From: Christensenella sp. UBA4636
GTDB taxonomy: Bacteria > Bacillota > Clostridia > Christensenellales > Borkfalkiaceae
Reading direction: 5' to 3'
Assembly (NCBI GenBank): GCA_002405915.1
Contig: DHMS01000003.1
Coordinates: forward strand, 5,329-42,103
DNA length: 36,775 nucleotides
This document shows positions 29,524 to 36,775 of the stretch, one piece after another. Under the pieces are notes generated by a model. The model was not told the origin of the DNA, made no database searches, and saw nothing but the letters and a program-made list of their open reading frames with translations. The position numbers were made by a program, and so were the translations under genes. The first letter of the stretch is position 1; each line of letters starts with the position of its first letter.

Positions 29524-32500
29524 TTATTTCTTTATTCCGGTCAAACCGCTTAAATCGATATCGACCGATACGACGTTAAAGCCCATCTTTGCTCCGGCAA
29601 CCACGCAATAGAGGTTGCCGTTGTGCATGTATACGCCTTGAACGTTGAACCAATTTTCCGCAGCGAGCGTAGCGTTAGACTCGTAGCCGCTTACGCCGAG
29701 AGTGCCTACTTTTACGCCGTCCCACGTGAAAATTTCGATGGGGTTATTATCCCACTTGTTTGCGGAACGAACGACGTAAACGTACTTATCGTCCGCCGTG
29801 ACGGATTTTGCGTTTGCTACCGCTATGTCCGTTGCGATTTTTACGCCGCTGCCGGAAAGAATATTGAGCTTACCTGCGGCAATTATCGCGTAACGCCCCG
29901 CAATGTCGCTCCAAGCGGCGGCAAAAGCCTTGCCGAACGTGTTTATTTCTTCAAACGACGAATCTTCCTTGAATTCGCAGTTATTTACGAATTCGTCGAG
30001 TTTGCACGAATATACCTTACCGCCCGCAATGTAGCAGACCTTGCCGTCCTTTATAAACGCCTTAGAGTTATCGCCCTCGGTTTTATGGGTGTTTTGCGCC
30101 GAGCGAGCGACTGTTTCGTCCGTCAACGGGTTGTACTTATAAACTGTCGTCGCGCCGTTGCCGCTCGTATTATTCATGTAATAAATATACGTCCCGTCCG
30201 ATACGCCGTCCATCGACCAGCCTGATTTTTCTATGAGCTTCAAAGAAGACGGCGTTGCGCTAAGCGTTTTTCCTTGATCGTTTGCGATATCGTAATATTC
30301 GCCCGTGCTGAATGTCATGTCTAAATCGTCGGAAATCTGCGGATAATCGACCTTGATTACGCAGCCTCTGTCGCCTATCCCGGCGGCGGATTGTTGCCAG
30401 CAAGAGAAGGAAATATACCAGCTGTCGTTCATTGTAACGATGCCTTGGCTGTTGACCTTAGCAAGGTTTATGTGCGAACCTGCGTTTATAACGCCTTCGT
30501 CCATTATTTCCTGAGTGTTGGGTATAACCGCCGTGCCGACCTTTTTACCCGACCAGTCGTAAATCTGAATGTTAGGCTGATATTTGCCGTCCGCCGAAGT
30601 GGATACGTAGATATAATCGGTACTGCCGCTCATACGCATTTTATCGTCTCTCGCGGGGCTGAATTGCGTTTCAAGCACCATATCTTTGTTGAAAATATAT
30701 ACCTGATTGCCTATGAACGCCGCATATTTTTGAAGCGCGCCGTTATAGAAAACGTCTTTCACGGGTTTACCCGTAAAGTCAATCGCGTTTTCTTCTCTTT
30801 CGTCTTTGAACTTTAAGCCGTCAAAGCTTTCCCATTCGCCCTTTAAGTCGCTGTTTATGGCAACGAAAGTTCCGTCCGAATAGAACGCGACGATTTTTCC
30901 GTCGATGTACGCGCAAGAAGCGTAAGTTTCGTTGCTCTTTGCTTCGGTCAACGGGCTTGTCGCTATTATCTTGCCCGTTTCAACGTCATGCTTGGATATT
31001 CTTATCGCGCGCTCCGTGACGAACGCCGAGTGAGCGACGTAATAATTTTTACCGTCCGAACACATGCCATGCAAATATTGAGAGCCTTCGACAAAAGCTT
31101 CTTGCCAATCGCTCGACATCGAAACGATAAGCTGCGGAGTTATGCCTTTCGTTAAGCACTGAGTAATGTACTCGTCCATCGACGAATAGAAAACTCCGTC
31201 GTACTTAGTCGAATATTCGGCTAAGTCGAAAGCGACGTCGGCGTCCGCTTCGAAAGCTATCGAAATGCCGTTGCTTTGCGCCTTTAAAAGCGGAGTCGCG
31301 ATAATCAAAGTCGTAAAGTCGTATTTAGCCTTGTCCGAAGCCGCGGCAAGCGAAAGTCTTGCGTCAATCGGAACCTCTCTGCCGTTCACCTTTAAAGACA
31401 TGACGTTTGCAAGCTTAACCGCCGAGGAAGATTTGTTTGCAAGTCTCAATGCAAGCTGACCTTTGTTGATTGCCGAAGCGGAAATGTTAAAGCCGATGGT
31501 ATTGCCTTTTTTGAAGCCTTCCGTAACGCCTACCTGCGCGCCGTTTACGTCCGTAACCGTCTTTTTTGTTCCGCCTACAATCGTCGTCGCCGTGCCATCC
31601 TCGCTTTCGAAGCCGGAAACTACCGACGCGGCGGTTTTGCAAGAAATGTTTTCGTTGCCTTTGTAAGCCACGGTAAGAATGCAGTTCTTTTCGAAAGAAG
31701 CGTTTTTAACGTTACCTTTAACCGAATATTTGTCTTTACCAATAATCAGCCTGTTGCCCGTGTCGTAAGTCGCGCGAACGGTAGGCTCCGCGGTAGAAGT
31801 ATCCGCGCCGTTGCTAAGAGAAACTTCGCCTTCCGTTTCGAGCTTTATAACATTGCCTTCGCTGAACGTCGCCGCCGTCTGAACGGTAACGGGAACGTCG
31901 CATTCGAGCGATACTCCGCCGAGTTCGTAGCCTACTTTCACGGCTTTCGTATCCGCAGTAAGTTTGCCGTTGCCAAGCACCTTTATGTCTTTCGCTTCCA
32001 AAGCGATAACGTCGCCGTTATTGTACGTGGCGTTGAGTTTGATGCCTTCCGAGTCGAACTTCATCGCGTCGGAGTAATGCACTCTGTACGGGTTTTCGGT
32101 GAGTTCGAGCTTTGATAAAGCGACCTTTGTAAGCGATATGTCTATTGTAGCCGTTTTCGTGATAGGCTCGGGCGTAACCGTTTCGCCCTTGTCGTCTTTC
32201 GTGTCCTCGGGCTGATAGGTATAGCTTGCCTTTATCGTTCCGCCTTTTTCGGAAAACGTTTCCGGCACTTCTATCGTGAACTCGTCGGTGCTTAAAATAG
32301 TATCCGAATCCTTACCCTTTTCGGTAAAGTGCGCGGTTACCTCAAAGTCCCCTTTCTTAGGGTTGGCTCTGCCGTCGGTATAATATCTAACGCCGTCCGA
32401 AAGTTCCATGCTTATTCCCAAAAATTCGAAAGGCAAGGAGTTGAGATATTTTTGGTGTTCTTTTTCCGCAACGGCTTTGTCGTAATAGTCCTTCCACGGA

Positions 32501-32625
32501 ATGTATGAGGAAAGTATCGTTACCAAAGCGAAAACGCCTATCAACACTAAGCTCAATGCCACGGTGAAAATTCTAAGGAACTTTTTACTCTTTAACACTT
32601 CTATCGTCTTGTTTAAAAAACTCAT
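29524..32625 (-). CDS. Membrane-tethered Ig-like/propeller-like protein
   Basis: This 1033-aa protein has a cytoplasmic N-terminus, one helix (~18-40, IFTVALSLVLIGVFALVTILSSY) and a large external part. Residues ~80-330 show repeated bacterial Ig-like sandwiches with the Big_3-like pattern (LKLNATYNNGDVIALEAKDIKV, RATYDTGNRLIIGKDKYSVKG, given in part). A possible carbohydrate-binding-like module (~345-480) follows, then a beta-propeller-like region (~500-1020; IQIYDWSGKKVG, PIEIFTWDGVKVG). Its ATG overlaps the GH3 stop as TAATG, so the two are translationally coupled. It probably displays or positions the GH3 enzyme's substrate at the cell surface; that role is inferred. Confidence 0.75.
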   Translation of the reverse strand: MSFLNKTIEVLKSKKFLRIFTVALSLVLIGVFALVTILSSYIPWKDYYDKAVAEKEHQKYLNSLPFEFLGISMELSDGVRYYTDGRANPKKGDFEVTAHFTEKGKDSDTILSTDEFTIEVPETFSEKGGTIKASYTYQPEDTKDDKGETVTPEPITKTATIDISLTKVALSKLELTENPYRVHYSDAMKFDSEGIKLNATYNNGDVIALEAKDIKVLGNGKLTADTKAVKVGYELGGVSLECDVPVTVQTAATFSEGNVIKLETEGEVSLSNGADTSTAEPTVRATYDTGNRLIIGKDKYSVKGNVKNASFEKNCILTVAYKGNENISCKTAASVVSGFESEDGTATTIVGGTKKTVTDVNGAQVGVTEGFKKGNTIGFNISASAINKGQLALRLANKSSSAVKLANVMSLKVNGREVPIDARLSLAAASDKAKYDFTTLIIATPLLKAQSNGISIAFEADADVAFDLAEYSTKYDGVFYSSMDEYITQCLTKGITPQLIVSMSSDWQEAFVEGSQYLHGMCSDGKNYYVAHSAFVTERAIRISKHDVETGKIIATSPLTEAKSNETYASCAYIDGKIVAFYSDGTFVAINSDLKGEWESFDGLKFKDEREENAIDFTGKPVKDVFYNGALQKYAAFIGNQVYIFNKDMVLETQFSPARDDKMRMSGSTDYIYVSTSADGKYQPNIQIYDWSGKKVGTAVIPNTQEIMDEGVINAGSHINLAKVNSQGIVTMNDSWYISFSCWQQSAAGIGDRGCVIKVDYPQISDDLDMTFSTGEYYDIANDQGKTLSATPSSLKLIEKSGWSMDGVSDGTYIYYMNNTSGNGATTVYKYNPLTDETVARSAQNTHKTEGDNSKAFIKDGKVCYIAGGKVYSCKLDEFVNNCEFKEDSSFEEINTFGKAFAAAWSDIAGRYAIIAAGKLNILSGSGVKIATDIAVANAKSVTADDKYVYVVRSANKWDNNPIEIFTWDGVKVGTLGVSGYESNATLAAENWFNVQGVYMHNGNLYCVVAGAKMGFNVVSVDIDLSGLTGIKK

Positions 32626-35600
32626 TATTCGTTACCTCCGTTTTCGCCTTTCTGTTCGCCGATAATCGGCGTGTCGTAAGTTTCGGTATAACGTATTTCG
32701 CCGTCTTTTAAGGTACCTTTACCCACGGGAACGCGCAAAAGTTTTTGTGCGTTGAAGTTTTCCACCACTTCGTCGATTAAGTCCGTAGCCGTCTTAAAGG
32801 AAGCTTCGTCCTTAACCTTCAAAGCCGTAGCCGTAACGCGAACGCCGCTGCCCGCGTTGTTCTTTCTGTAATTTTTGAGCGCGGCGTTTTCTATGTCGAA
32901 GTACGCTACGGTCGTTCCGTTCTTTATTTTTAGCGTTACTATGACGTGTCCGCCTATCCTTACGCTCGTTTTGAATTCGCCCGTAACGACTCTCGTTCTC
33001 ACGTCCTTATTAAGCGCGTAAGCCTTTATGGAGTTGAAGTAGGTTTTCTGCTCTTCGGAAAGGTCCTTGTAGCTGTCGCCTATACTTTTTCTCGCGCCGG
33101 CAGGGATAACGATGACGCGCCCGTCTTTGTCTGTCGTCCGTTCTTCCTCTTCGTCGTCGGGTTCGTCCGCTTCTTCGGTTGCCGCCGTTTCGTCGGTTTC
33201 TTCCGCCTTTTTATCTTCGCCGAAAACTTCTTGCGTATCGGTCGGGGCTTTTTCGACAGTCGGCTCTACTACCGTCATCGTAGCCGTGCTTTCTGCGTTT
33301 TGAGTCGTTCCGCCGATATCGTTTCCGCCGCCCTCGGGCGCGGGTTTTTCTTTACCCTTGGCAAAGCAACCGATTAAGGCGAGCGCAATCCACATTCCGC
33401 ACAAAATATATACCGTTACGGAAACCACTTTTAAAAATACGGGCCACCATTCCCAAGTCTTTATCGACGACGTGGAGCTAACGCTGTTAGCGGAAGACAC
33501 GGGATACTTCTTTTGATATTCCGCCCACTTTTCGGGGTTCTTTGCGATATACTGTTCTTTGTTTACCGCGCCTTTTTCCATATCGGAAAGAAGCGTTGCG
33601 TATTCGTTATAGCTGTCGGCAAAATAGTCGGCTCTGAGCCACATATAAAGAACTTGCTTTGCGCTTTCTCTCAATCTGTTCTGTACTCTTGCAGAGGAAG
33701 ACGAGTCGTATTTAAGGTTGCCGATACCCTCGTAAGTAGCTTTACCGAGCGAGTTACCCATACCGAAGTTGCCGCCCGAATAGAACAAGCCGTCCGCATA
33801 TTGGTTTGTTCCGTGAGCGTCCGTCGTAACCGCGCCCTTGAACTGCCATTCGTTACGAAGTACGCCGACAAGAAGCGCGCGCGTCGTTTCGGAGTTCTCC
33901 GCGCCTACGCCTTGATAGGTCGTCATGCAGCCGAGAGCTTCGCCTTCGACGAAAGCCATTCTGAACCCGCGCAGATAATTTTCGCGCAAGTTCTGTTCCG
34001 TTAAAAATCTGTGTTGATTGCCCGAGCCGTAAAGAGCAAAGTGCTTAATGAAGCAATATCTGCCCGTTGTGTTCAAGCCCTTAACGGCGTTCGATATTAT
34101 TATGCCCGCAAGCACTCCGTCCTCGGACGGAGATTCGTGGTTACGCCCGAACCAAGCCGTTCTGTGCGTATCCATAGCCCAGCCCCACACGCCGTACACG
34201 CCGACGCTTATCATGTCTTTGCCGTAAGATTGACCGAATTCATACGCGAGATTCGGGTTGAACGTTGCCGCCACAACGGTCATTGTAGGATAACCCGTTC
34301 CGCGAGGAGCCGAAGTAAAGCCCTTTATCTGCGCGGGTCCGTCAAAGTCCGTAAGAGAAGGTTTGCCGACGGAATCTATCTTTTTAGAGCCGTAATAGCC
34401 GTTAAAAAGACTGATTACTTCGGTCATGGAAAGTTGGTCGAGCAAATCTTCCCACTCGGGCGCGTTGTAATCCGCGCCTAACTTTTTGCCGAGTTCGTTT
34501 ATCTTATTGTCGCTCGTTACTTTCAAATTGTTCTTTGCGCCCCAAGTCGGCTTTTCGGTCGAAACTTCGTTGCCGAATTCGTCGGTCGTGGCGTTCGCCC
34601 AGTCTGTCCAAACCTTACCTACGCTTGCTGCGGGGTCGCGCTTAGAAGCGGGGTTAGCGTTTCTTCTTTCCTGCTTCCAATTTTCTTGTGCGGGGAAAGC
34701 GCATTTTCCGTCTTTACCGGCTCTCGAAAACCAACCGATTTCTACGGGATAAGTTCCGTCCTTTTCGCCCGCGTCTATGGGGCTTGCGTCAACCGCGTCC
34801 GCGCCGGTGAAAAGATTTTTAACCGTTTGATTCGTAACGGGGTCTTTGTCTACGTTTATCGTTTTCGATACTTTATATACGAACGTGCCGTTTTGCTCGG
34901 CGGAATTGTACTTAACGGTTTTCACGTTATGAGCGTCCGTCATGAGTTTCAGTTCGTAATTTCCCGCTTCCAATTCGTAGCCTTTGTGTCCGTTACCGTT
35001 CTTATCGTAACAGTCGTAGGACAAAAAGTCGTACGCGTCCACGGTAATAGATACGGGGACGGTTGCGCCCGGTTGAATTATCTCGGTTTTCGCAATCGAG
35101 CAAAGGGCTATAGAGGATTTTTCTATTCCGCCCGGAGTATACGGTTGCGTTACGTAAGCCTGAATTACTTCTCTGCCCGGGACCTTACCGTTGTTCGTAA
35201 CGTTTATCGTTATGTCTATCTTTGTCGAATCGGTTATTTCGCTTTCGGGCGCGACGGAAATTTCCGCAATCTCCCACGAATACGTATTATAGCTTAAACC
35301 GTAGCCGAACGGGTATTGAACGACGGCTTCGTACCCCGTTTTGCCGGGTGCGTCCTTTTCGTTCTTATACTCTTTCCAGAACCCTTCCGCGTCCGCCGTT
35401 TCGTACCACTTATAGCCTACGTAAATGTTTTCTATATAGTCGGTATAGTTGCGACCGTAATCGAGGTAGCTTGCGCCGCCGTACACGTTTGCCGGGTTAG
35501 TCCATAAGTCGTAAGCGAAAGTATCCACGGCGTGACCGGAAGGAGATACTTCGCCGTATAAAACCTTAGGAAGACCGTTTACGCCGCGCGTGCCGGTAAA

Positions 35601-36443
35601 ACCTATGTAAAGGCAGGAATCTATACCGGGAATGGTGTTTAAAAATCCGCATTCAAACTGATTGGAAACCGAAAGAAGAACTATAACCTTTTCGTAATTT
35701 GCCCCGACATATTTTAAAAGGTTTTCTTCCTCTGTCGAGATTTCGAGATAATGTCTCGTCGAATCGTCCATGTTTCCTTCGCCGCGCTTGGATTGCATCG
35801 TAGAACTCGCGTTCATGGCTTCGCCCGCCATACGACCTATAACGACTATCGCCACGTCGGAAAAGCTTTTGCTGTATTCCAAAAGGTCGTCCGAATAATA
35901 ATTTTTATTGTTTATATCCGGCTCGACCAACGGCACAAAGTTGGATATGTGCGGGTTTCCGAATCCCGGCAAAGCGTTATCGGGTTCGTGATAACTTTCA
36001 TACATTGTCTGTAAGCGAGCGTTATACGAAATACCGTAGTTTTTCAACGCTTTCAAAAGCCCTATGTTCGTCGAATAATCGCCCGTTTCCGGCGCGACGC
36101 CGCCCGAAGCGTTAGGACCGACCGAACCGTGAATCCAGTCGACCGACCTCCAACCGAACACGTTGACTTTTTTGTCCTTAGAATAGTCTAACGGAAGCGT
36201 GTCGTTCTCGTTTTTGAACATTACCGCGCCTTCTTCGACTATTCTCTCCGAAAGTTTTTGACCCGACGCGCTGCTTAACGCCAACGCCTCTTCGTCTACA
36301 ATCGGTTGAGATAAGAAGGACGATATCTGTTCCTCCAACGGTTTTAAAATCACGTTAGTCACTATCACCGCAACGATTAAGACAATCGCGCAGAGGCAAT
36401 GAATACCGAGTTTTAAAAATCTGTTCATTCCTTTCCTTTTCAT
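32625..36443 (-). CDS. Membrane-spanning GH3 glycoside hydrolase with permuted domain order
   Basis: In this 1272-aa protein the usual GH3 order is reversed. The C-type alpha/beta sandwich (~60-390) comes first, then a fibronectin-like module (~400-560), then the catalytic TIM barrel (~650-980). The barrel shows FGRNHESPSEDG, a KHFA motif (IKHFALYG) and GAVTTDAHG, whose aspartate is the likely nucleophile. An N-terminal helix (~10-32) and a second helix ending near 1025 place the enzyme outside and leave a ~247-residue cytoplasmic tail. The tail has an acidic linker and a compact domain (from about IPAGARKSIGDSY) that resembles one I have seen on other clostridial membrane proteins but cannot name. 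AGGAGG lies 6 nt before the ATG. It is the first gene of a four-gene operon. Confidence 0.85.
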   Translation of the reverse strand: MKRKGMNRFLKLGIHCLCAIVLIVAVIVTNVILKPLEEQISSFLSQPIVDEEALALSSASGQKLSERIVEEGAVMFKNENDTLPLDYSKDKKVNVFGWRSVDWIHGSVGPNASGGVAPETGDYSTNIGLLKALKNYGISYNARLQTMYESYHEPDNALPGFGNPHISNFVPLVEPDINNKNYYSDDLLEYSKSFSDVAIVVIGRMAGEAMNASSTMQSKRGEGNMDDSTRHYLEISTEEENLLKYVGANYEKVIVLLSVSNQFECGFLNTIPGIDSCLYIGFTGTRGVNGLPKVLYGEVSPSGHAVDTFAYDLWTNPANVYGGASYLDYGRNYTDYIENIYVGYKWYETADAEGFWKEYKNEKDAPGKTGYEAVVQYPFGYGLSYNTYSWEIAEISVAPESEITDSTKIDITINVTNNGKVPGREVIQAYVTQPYTPGGIEKSSIALCSIAKTEIIQPGATVPVSITVDAYDFLSYDCYDKNGNGHKGYELEAGNYELKLMTDAHNVKTVKYNSAEQNGTFVYKVSKTINVDKDPVTNQTVKNLFTGADAVDASPIDAGEKDGTYPVEIGWFSRAGKDGKCAFPAQENWKQERRNANPASKRDPAASVGKVWTDWANATTDEFGNEVSTEKPTWGAKNNLKVTSDNKINELGKKLGADYNAPEWEDLLDQLSMTEVISLFNGYYGSKKIDSVGKPSLTDFDGPAQIKGFTSAPRGTGYPTMTVVAATFNPNLAYEFGQSYGKDMISVGVYGVWGWAMDTHRTAWFGRNHESPSEDGVLAGIIISNAVKGLNTTGRYCFIKHFALYGSGNQHRFLTEQNLRENYLRGFRMAFVEGEALGCMTTYQGVGAENSETTRALLVGVLRNEWQFKGAVTTDAHGTNQYADGLFYSGGNFGMGNSLGKATYEGIGNLKYDSSSSARVQNRLRESAKQVLYMWLRADYFADSYNEYATLLSDMEKGAVNKEQYIAKNPEKWAEYQKKYPVSSANSVSSTSSIKTWEWWPVFLKVVSVTVYILCGMWIALALIGCFAKGKEKPAPEGGGNDIGGTTQNAESTATMTVVEPTVEKAPTDTQEVFGEDKKAEETDETAATEEADEPDDEEEERTTDKDGRVIVIPAGARKSIGDSYKDLSEEQKTYFNSIKAYALNKDVRTRVVTGEFKTSVRIGGHVIVTLKIKNGTTVAYFDIENAALKNYRKNNAGSGVRVTATALKVKDEASFKTATDLIDEVVENFNAQKLLRVPVGKGTLKDGEIRYTETYDTPIIGEQKGENGGNE

Positions 36444-36775
36444 GAAAAACCTCCTTGAGTTTTAAAACGTACCGGCAAAGCGAAGCGGCGGCAACGCCAA
36501 GCCGTATTTACTTTGGCGCGAAGCGGCGGAATATTTCCGCTTCGGCTTACATAAATTCTCACCTTAAACACAAAAAAACAACGAAAAAGCCTTTCCCCGA
36601 CGCTCAAAAAAAAGCGACGCAAATCCCTTGCGACACTTCTTTTTTTTGAGCGTTTCGGAGAAAGACTTTTCGTTCTCCATCGTTTTTCACATTCAAAAAA
36701 TTCCGCGTTTTACGCGGAATTTTGCACATTTTAAACGACGCCGTTTTTTACTCCAAGAAGTGCCCCCCCCCCCCG
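36444..36775. other. Hairpin-rich region upstream of the GH3 operon and contig edge
   Basis: No gene is seen. Hairpins include a 14-bp A/T-tract stem (CGCTCAAAAAAAAG with CTTTTTTTTGAGCG, about 36604-36654) with an inner CGCAA/TTGCG stem, and AAATTCCGCG-TTTTA-CGCGGAATTT (36698-36722), probably a terminator. I find no convincing minus-strand promoter for the GH3 operon. The run of 12 C residues at 36763-36774 is probably an assembly or sequencing artefact. Confidence 0.55.

Noticed and set aside
36763..36774. Run of 12 C residues at the window end
   Set aside because: A homopolymer at the edge is best explained as a contig-end or sequencing artefact.

Overview
The window looks like chromosome of an uncultivated, strictly anaerobic Clostridia-type Bacillota. 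The reasons are a class III (oxygen-sensitive) ribonucleotide reductase, many near-consensus SigA promoters (TTGACA-17-TATAAT), strong AGGAGG ribosome sites, an OadB/OadG-type sodium-pump pair and a membrane-tethered glycoside hydrolase operon. No rRNA, phage, integrase, transposase or CRISPR array is visible. A 12-base C run at the right edge suggests a contig end. Assignment below the class level is not supported.

Layout. (1) 1-5000: dNTP synthesis. nrdD carries a fused C-terminal redoxin and is followed by a thioredoxin-reductase-like flavoprotein that lacks the NADPH-type HRRxxxR motif. nrdG is divergent, and a pair of NrdR-like boxes lies upstream of the nrdD promoter. (2) 5000-9100: a membrane-anchored leucine-rich-repeat protein and a convergent AAA/DUF4143 ATPase. 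The ATPase promoter is preceded by five identical 13-bp boxes at an exact 33-bp period. (3) 9100-11400: a repeat-rich stretch with MITE-like elements, a tRNA-Val(CAC)-like gene with C at position 33, and trpS, whose leader contains one of the repeats. (4) 11400-18500: MerR regulator/flavodoxin pair, MATE pump, cysK-mnmA, an EamA transporter and an unknown six-helix membrane protein. A 14-bp motif recurs here five times. (5) 18700-20430: oadB-oadG-type genes behind what reads as a yybP-ykoY (Mn2+) riboswitch with a terminator. (6) 20385-23740: a MacB-like ABC transporter whose upstream region shares a four-half-site operator with the membrane-protein gene at 18483. (7) 23810-26340: a three-gene operon of DUF4143 ATPase, RelQ-type (p)ppGpp synthetase and HEPN-motif protein. 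(8) 26546-36443: an envelope operon with a domain-permuted GH3 hydrolase, a tethered propeller-like protein, an unannotated 53-aa protein and a secreted propeller-like protein, linked by start/stop overlaps at two junctions.

How the genes may work together. NrdG would install the glycyl radical on NrdD. The fused redoxin would reduce NrdD's active-site cysteines and be recharged by the adjacent flavoprotein, perhaps from ferredoxin or NADH. The GH3 operon looks like one surface glycan-processing machine. The ATPase-alarmone synthetase-HEPN operon is the best candidate for an undescribed stress or defence module. The strongest regulatory observations are the Mn-type riboswitch ahead of a sodium-pump gene, the shared GTTRCA module and the repeat families. 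All calls come from reading the sequence; no database search was run.
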